Source: Mycolicibacillus trivialis
GTDB taxonomy: Bacteria > Actinomycetota > Actinomycetes > Mycobacteriales > Mycobacteriaceae
Length of the DNA: 64,000 nt
NCBI RefSeq assembly: GCF_002102395.1
Contig: NZ_LQPZ01000040.1
Coordinates: forward strand, 86,590-150,589
Direction: 5' to 3'
Shown: one piece after another, positions 59,915 to 64,000 of the stretch
Layout of the letters: each line of letters begins with the position of its first letter
How positions within the stretch are numbered: position 1 is the first letter of the stretch
Notes under the pieces: generated by a model
The model's database searches: none
Seen by the model: only the letters and a program-made list of their open reading frames with translations
What the model was told of the DNA's origin: nothing
Program-made: the position numbers and the translations under genes

Positions 59915-61294
59915 ATGCGAACCTATGATCTCGCCATCATCGGCACCGGGTCGGCGAACTCGATTCTCGACGAGCGGTACAGCGGTAAACGGGTGGCGAT
60001 CTGCGAACAGGGCACGTTCGGCGGCACCTGCCTGAACGTCGGTTGCATCCCCACCAAGATGTTCGTCTACGCGGCCGACGTGGCCCGCACCGTCACCGAG
60101 GCGGGCCGCTACGGCGTCGACGCGACGTTGACCGGGGTGCGCTGGGGCGACATCGTCTCCCGCATCTTCGGCCGCATCGACCCGATCGCCGAGGGCGGGG
60201 AGAACTACCGGCGCGCCGACCCGGCCATCGACGTCTACGACACCCACACCCGCTTCGCCGGCCCCGACGAGGGCGACGGCTACCTGCTGCGCACCGCCGC
60301 CGGCGAGGAGTTCCGCGCCGCCCAGGTGGTGCTCGGTGCCGGGTCGCGGGCCACCGTCCCGCCCGCGATCGCCGACAGCGGGGTCAGCTACCAGACCAGC
60401 GACACCGTCATGCGGATCCCGGAGTTGCCGAAGCACCTGGTGATCGTCGGCGGCGGGTTCATCGCGGCGGAGTTCGCGCACATCTTCTCCGCGTTCGGGG
60501 TGCGGATCACCCTGCTGCTGCGCAGCGGCGCGATGCTGCGTCACCTGGACCCCGACCTCACCGAGGCGTTCACCCGTATCGCCGCCGACCAGTGGGAGGT
60601 GCGCGGCCACTGCAGCGTCGTGGACGCCCGCGACGTCCCCGACGGCGTGGAGCTGACCCTGGACGACGGGTCGGTGCTCGCCGCCGACATGCTGCTGGCA
60701 GCCACCGGGCGCCGGCCCAACGGGGACCTGCTCGACGCCGAGACCGCCGGGGTCGAGGTTCAGGACGGGCGGGTGCTGGTCGACGAGTACCAGCGCACTT
60801 CCGCGCGCGGGGTGTTCGCGCTCGGTGACGTCTCCTCGGCCTACGAGCTCAAGCACGTCGCCAACCACGAGGCCCGGGTGGTCGCCGACAACCTGCTCTG
60901 CGACTGGGACGACACGCAGTTCATGACCGCCTCGGACCACCGGTATGTGCCCGCCGCGGTGTTCACCCATCCGCAGGTGGCCTGGGCGGGGCTGACCGAG
61001 ACCGAGGCGAGAGCCCAGGGGTTCGACGTGTCGGTGAAGGTGCAGAACTACGGCGATGTGGCCTACGGCTGGGCGATGGAGGACACCACCGGGATCGTGA
61101 AGCTGGTGGCCGAACGCGGGACCGGCCGACTGCTGGGTGCGCACCTGATGGGCCCGGAGGCGTCGTCGTTGATCCAGCCGCTGCTGCAGGCGATGAGTTT
61201 CGGGTTGCCCGCCCGGGAGATGGCCCGGGGTCAGTACTGGATTCACCCGGCGCTGGCCGAGGTGGTGGAGAACGCGCTGTTGGGGTTGGGGTGA
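59915..61294 (+). CDS. mtr: Mycothione reductase
   Basis: A 459-residue flavoprotein disulphide reductase that reduces mycothiol disulphide with NADPH. The FAD motif IIGTGSANS starts at residue 8, the redox pair is Cys39/Cys44 in GTCLNVGCIPTK, the NADPH motif GGGFIAAEFAH lies near 178, and the C-terminal IHPALAEVVE carries the catalytic His-Glu pair. Presence of mycothiol recycling is a marker of actinobacteria. A hairpin with a T-rich tail (61341-61359) follows. Confidence 0.96.
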   Translation: MRTYDLAIIGTGSANSILDERYSGKRVAICEQGTFGGTCLNVGCIPTKMFVYAADVARTVTEAGRYGVDATLTGVRWGDIVSRIFGRIDPIAEGGENYRRADPAIDVYDTHTRFAGPDEGDGYLLRTAAGEEFRAAQVVLGAGSRATVPPAIADSGVSYQTSDTVMRIPELPKHLVIVGGGFIAAEFAHIFSAFGVRITLLLRSGAMLRHLDPDLTEAFTRIAADQWEVRGHCSVVDARDVPDGVELTLDDGSVLAADMLLAATGRRPNGDLLDAETAGVEVQDGRVLVDEYQRTSARGVFALGDVSSAYELKHVANHEARVVADNLLCDWDDTQFMTASDHRYVPAAVFTHPQVAWAGLTETEARAQGFDVSVKVQNYGDVAYGWAMEDTTGIVKLVAERGTGRLLGAHLMGPEASSLIQPLLQAMSFGLPAREMARGQYWIHPALAEVVENALLGLG

Positions 61295-61340
61295 CGGGTG
61301 TGTCGGCTCAGTAATCACTTGCGTCCCAATGATTCTGGTG

Positions 61341-61359
61341 CCCGGTTCCGGGTGGTTTT
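61341..61359 (+). terminator. Terminator after mtr
   Basis: CCCGG-TT-CCGGG stem (61341-61352) followed by tggtttt. This is the closest to a classical intrinsic terminator in the window, and lies about 50 bases after the mtr stop codon and just outside the IS256 left end. Confidence 0.5.
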
Positions 61360-61376
61360 GGGGTGCGCGGTGAGCA

Positions 61377-62828
61377 TGTCAAGTTTTCTGTGTAAGTCGT
61401 CTGCCTGGATAGTTCGGTTGTGGTGCTTATAGGTACGGCTCGATGCGGTCTGGGTAGACCAGCGTGAGCTGTTCGAGGGCCTTCTTCCAGTTGGTGACCA
61501 CCTGGCCTTCCACGAGTCGTCCGGGGGCTGTTCGGCAACGTTTCTGGCCGCGTTCCTTGGCCCGCTCAGCGGCTCGTTTGTCCTCGATGTTGCAGATCGC
61601 CAGCCACAGCAACTTCACCACGGCGGCGTCGTTAGGGAACTGGCCGCGAGTTTTGATGACTTTGCGCATCTGGTAGTTCAGCGACTCGATGGAGTTCGTC
61701 GTGTAGATCACCCGCCGCAGTTCCGGCGGGAACGCCAAAAACGGAATGAACTGCTGCCAGGCTCGATCGAAAGCCCTGGTCACCGTCGGGTTCTTGGAAC
61801 CCAATTCCGATGCGGCGAAGGCATCGAGCTCGGCGCGAGCAGCTTCAGCGTCAACCGCGGTGTAGACCGGTTTGAGGGCGTTAGCCACGGCCTTGCGGTC
61901 GCTGTAGGACACGAATCGCAGCGCGTTGCGGATCAGGTGGACCACGCACGTTTGCACCTTGGCTTGTGACCAGGTGGCCGCGATCGCCTCGGGGAAGCCG
62001 GTCAACCCGTCGCAGCAGACGATCAGCACATCGCGGATCCCGCGGTTGGCCAGGTCAGCACAGACCGACGCCCAAAACGCCGCGCCTTCGTTGTTTTGAA
62101 CCCAGATGCCCAGGACGTGCTTGATCCCGGCCATATCGACCCCTACGGCGATGTGAGCGGCCTTGTTGCGGGTGTGGCCGCCGTCTTTGACCTTCACGAT
62201 CATCGCGTCGAGGTAGATCACCGGATACAGCGACTCCAGCGGCCGGCGCTGCCAGGCAAGGACCTCATCGGAGATCTCGTCGACGATCTTGGAGATCGTC
62301 TCATGTGAGACTTCGGTGCCGATCGTGGACGCCAGATGAAATTGAATATCCCGCAACGTCATTCCACCGGCATAAAGCGAGATGATCATGTCGTCGAGGC
62401 CCCCGATGCGGCGTTGGCCCTTGGGCACCAGGCGCGGGGTGAACGAACCATCCCGATCTCGAGGTACCTCCAAAGGCACCGGGCCCGCCTCTGTCAGCAC
62501 CGTCTTGGGCGAAGAACCGTTACGGGCATTGGGCAGCTCCCGCCCGACCGGATCACCCTTCTCATATCCCAGGTGATCCGTCAGCTCGGCCGTCAGCCCC
62601 CGCTCCAAGGCGAGCTTGATCAGGCCGGGCAACAAGCCACCCTCGCCAGTCAGCGCAACCTCACCAGTATCGATTTGAGCCAGCAGTTCATCCACTGCGC
62701 CAGAGGCCCGAAGCGCCTCGGCCATCTCCACCGTGGAACCAGCCTCAACCAGCTGCGAATCCACATCCTTGTCTGTCGTCACGTCCTGAGATCCTTCCGT
62801 TTCCCGGACCTACACAGACCATCTGACA
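61377..62828 (-). mobile_element. IS256-family insertion sequence
   Basis: The element holds one transposase gene. Its ends share a 22-bp imperfect inverted repeat: left TGTCAAGTTTTCTGTGTAAG... (61377-61398) and right end (62807-62828, read on the minus strand) TGTCAGATGGTCTGTGTAGG..., 17 of 22 positions equal. The element is about 1.45 kb, the normal size. I found no clear 8-9 bp target duplication next to these ends; a shared TGCGCG at 61364 and 62834 is a possible remnant, so the true outer ends may lie a few bases farther out. It sits 39 bases upstream of the second 13E12 gene. Confidence 0.8.
61427..62782 (-). CDS. IS256-family transposase
   Basis: A 451-residue DDE transposase of the Mutator/IS256 family, apparently intact. 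Features are the N-terminal GYEKGD and RNGSSPKTVLTEAGPVPLEVPRDRDGSF-type segment, the first catalytic Asp in YLDAMIVKVKD, the second in VCCDGLTGFPEA, the conserved CVVHLIRNALRFVS, and the Glu in the late TTNSIESLNYQMRKVIKTRGQFP region. No frameshift is needed. Base composition is lower in GC than its neighbours, which fits recent arrival. Confidence 0.93.
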   Translation of the reverse strand: MTTDKDVDSQLVEAGSTVEMAEALRASGAVDELLAQIDTGEVALTGEGGLLPGLIKLALERGLTAELTDHLGYEKGDPVGRELPNARNGSSPKTVLTEAGPVPLEVPRDRDGSFTPRLVPKGQRRIGGLDDMIISLYAGGMTLRDIQFHLASTIGTEVSHETISKIVDEISDEVLAWQRRPLESLYPVIYLDAMIVKVKDGGHTRNKAAHIAVGVDMAGIKHVLGIWVQNNEGAAFWASVCADLANRGIRDVLIVCCDGLTGFPEAIAATWSQAKVQTCVVHLIRNALRFVSYSDRKAVANALKPVYTAVDAEAARAELDAFAASELGSKNPTVTRAFDRAWQQFIPFLAFPPELRRVIYTTNSIESLNYQMRKVIKTRGQFPNDAAVVKLLWLAICNIEDKRAAERAKERGQKRCRTAPGRLVEGQVVTNWKKALEQLTLVYPDRIEPYL

Positions 62829-62855
62829 CCCCCTGCGCGTGTCCGATCCGCGAGC

Positions 62856-62877
62856 TATAATTCGAACATGCGTTCGA
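62856..62877 (+). promoter_or_regulatory. -10 element and perfect LexA (SOS) box over the 13E12 start codon
   Basis: TATAAT (62856-62861) is followed directly by TCGAACATGCGTTCGA (62862-62877), a perfect match to the mycobacterial SOS box. The ATG (62868-62870) lies at the centre of the box, so LexA would cover both start point and initiation codon. The -35 region falls in or next to the IS256 right end and may have been changed by the insertion. Confidence 0.88.
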
Positions 62878-63983
62878 GTAGTCGGGAAGAGGTCGTCGAA
62901 ACCTTCGACGCCCTGGATGCCGACCTGACCCGCGCGCTGGAACTGTCCTTTGACACCCTGACCACCCCCGAGCGACTCAACCTGCTCGAACGCATCGAAA
63001 CCCTGCGCCGGCGCCTACCGGCCCTCGAACGGCCCCTCATCGACGAGCTGACCCACGCCGACCCCGAACAACTCGGCGGCAAACTGCGCTGGGCGCTGGC
63101 CGACCGGCTGCGCATCACCCGCGCCGAAGCCAAACGCCGCATCGACGAAACCGCCGACCTCGGTAAGCGCCGCCGCTTCGACGGCCAACCCCAACCCCCA
63201 CTGCTGCCCCACACCGCCGCCGCCGCGGCCGCCGGGCGCATCAACGCCGCCCACATCCACATCATCCGCGACTTCTGGCACCACCTGCCCAACGACGTGC
63301 ACCCCGAACTGGCAGCCAACGCCGAAAAACACCTCGCCAACCTGGCCTGCCAATACCGCCCCGACGAACTGGCCAAACTCGCCGCCTGCCTGGCCGACTG
63401 CCTCAACCCCGACGGCCTGTTCTCCGACGTCGACCGCGCTCGGCGCCGCAGCCTGACCCTGAGCCGCCAAGACACCGACGGCATGAGCACCCTGACCGCC
63501 ACCTTGACCCCTCAAGCCCGCGCCGCCCTCGATGCCGTCCTGGCCCGCTGGGCCGCCCCCGGCATGGCCAACCCCGCCGACACCACCCCCTGCCTCGATG
63601 GCACCCCCAACCAAGCCGCCATCGACAACGACGACCGCACCACCAGCCAACGCAACCACGACGCCCTCGCCGCCCTGACCACCGCCATGCTCGCCTCCGG
63701 AAAACTCGGCACCCACAACGGCCTGCCCGCCACCATCGTGGTCACCACCACCCTGGCCGAACTGGAAGCCCCGGCCCGCACCGCCCTGAGCGGCGGCGCC
63801 AAAGCCCACACCGGCGGCGGCACCTGGCTGCCCATGAGCGACGTGCTCAAACTCGCCACCCAAGCCCACCACTACCTCGCCATCTTCGACGGCGCCAAAC
63901 CCCTAGCCCTCTACCACGCCAACGGGACTGGTGCACGATCGGGTGACAGTGTCGGTGTCATGCCGCTGAGGCGGCTGTGTTGA
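62868..63983 (+). pseudogene. 13E12-repeat (DUF222) protein, 3' truncated
   Basis: The DUF222 region is intact: RIETLRRRLPALERPLIDEL, the long helical stretch with DRLRITRAEAKRRIDETADLGKR, AAGRINAAHIHIIRDFWHHLP and LSRQDTDGMSTLTATLTPQARAALDAVLARWA. After LALYHANG (about 63925) the reading frame leaves family sequence and stops at 63983 without the HNH domain found in full members. So the last 19 codons look foreign, and the gene was probably cut by another mobile element whose left end begins near 63920. The 371 visible residues could still be made. It has an SOS box at its start. Confidence 0.75.
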
Positions 63984-64000
63984 TGATCGTCTCGTATTGG
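63925..64000. other. Probable left end of another mobile element interrupting the 13E12 gene
   Basis: From about 63925 the sequence no longer fits a 13E12 gene. It contains a short hairpin GCCGC-TGAG-GCGGC (63963-63976) and is less C-rich than the gene. This is what an IS end would look like, but the window stops before any transposase can be seen. The family is unknown. Confidence 0.4.

Noticed and set aside
61308..61538. Small minus-strand open frame at the left end of the IS256 element
   Set aside because: It overlaps the 3' end of the transposase in another frame and runs out through the inverted repeat; no SD and no recognisable sequence.

Overview
This window is from a high-GC mycobacterium. 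The gene order follows the stretch that runs from about Rv2771c to Rv2855 in Mycobacterium tuberculosis (locus numbers recalled from memory). Markers in order are dapB, an Rv2781c-like nitronate monooxygenase, pepR, gpsI, lppU, rpsO, ribF, sirR/mntR, fadE21-like and ltp1-like genes, truB, pptT, pptH, Rv2799-like and Rv2800-like genes, an echA16-like gene, dinF, an Rv2837c-like DHH phosphodiesterase, rbfA, infB, an Rv2840c-like ylxR, nusA, rimP, proS, efpA, cysG/cobA, cobB, cobO, a fused chelatase ChlI/D, mqo and mtr. Mycothione reductase, mycolate-related EphD, 13E12-family genes and many leaderless promoters support this assignment. An environmental, non-tuberculous species is likely, because several accessory oxidative clusters are inserted and the CRISPR-bearing block known next to echA16 in M. 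tuberculosis is absent.

Layout. At 1-2200, four minus-strand genes chained by 4-base overlaps end at dapB. At 2223-5999 a three-gene redox/lipid cassette holds a ferritin-like di-iron protein, EphD and a 2Fe-2S flavoprotein reductase, behind a promoter with a palindrome at the start site. At 6204-9725 are a DUF1028 protein, a 13E12/HNH gene with an SOS-type box over its start codon, and a secreted Ag85-like esterase. At 9813-17257 are the nitronate monooxygenase, a frameshifted acyl-CoA synthetase, and pepR-gpsI-lppU-rpsO. At 17360-19494 are ribF, sirR and a CBS-domain protein.

At 19516-26900 lies an accessory oxidation cluster: an AraC/VirS-type regulator, a Baeyer-Villiger-type monooxygenase, an SDR, a P450, a second SDR and an acyl-CoA synthetase. 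P450, SDR and BVMO are translationally coupled, and a two-site AraC-like direct repeat lies upstream of their promoter. At 27118-31870 a beta-oxidation-type operon encodes a thiolase-like protein, an SRPBCC protein, a double-hotdog hydratase, an SDR and an acyl-CoA dehydrogenase. A second BVMO-like gene (32172-33713) diverges from it and converges with a TetR gene that has a perfect upstream operator.

At 34471-36991 truB, pptT and pptH form a coupled operon. At 37117-40934 are an exported DUF3558-like protein, a CocE/NonD hydrolase, an echA16-like hydratase and two small paralogous membrane proteins. At 41013-48672 the translation operon rimP-nusA-ylxR-infB-rbfA-DHH-dinF is complete. At 48857-59809 are two small exported or ferritin-like proteins, proS, efpA, the late cobalamin genes with a ChlI/D-type chelatase, and mqo. 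At 59915-63983 are mtr, an IS256-family element inserted just upstream of a second SOS-boxed 13E12 gene, and the truncated end of that gene at the window edge.
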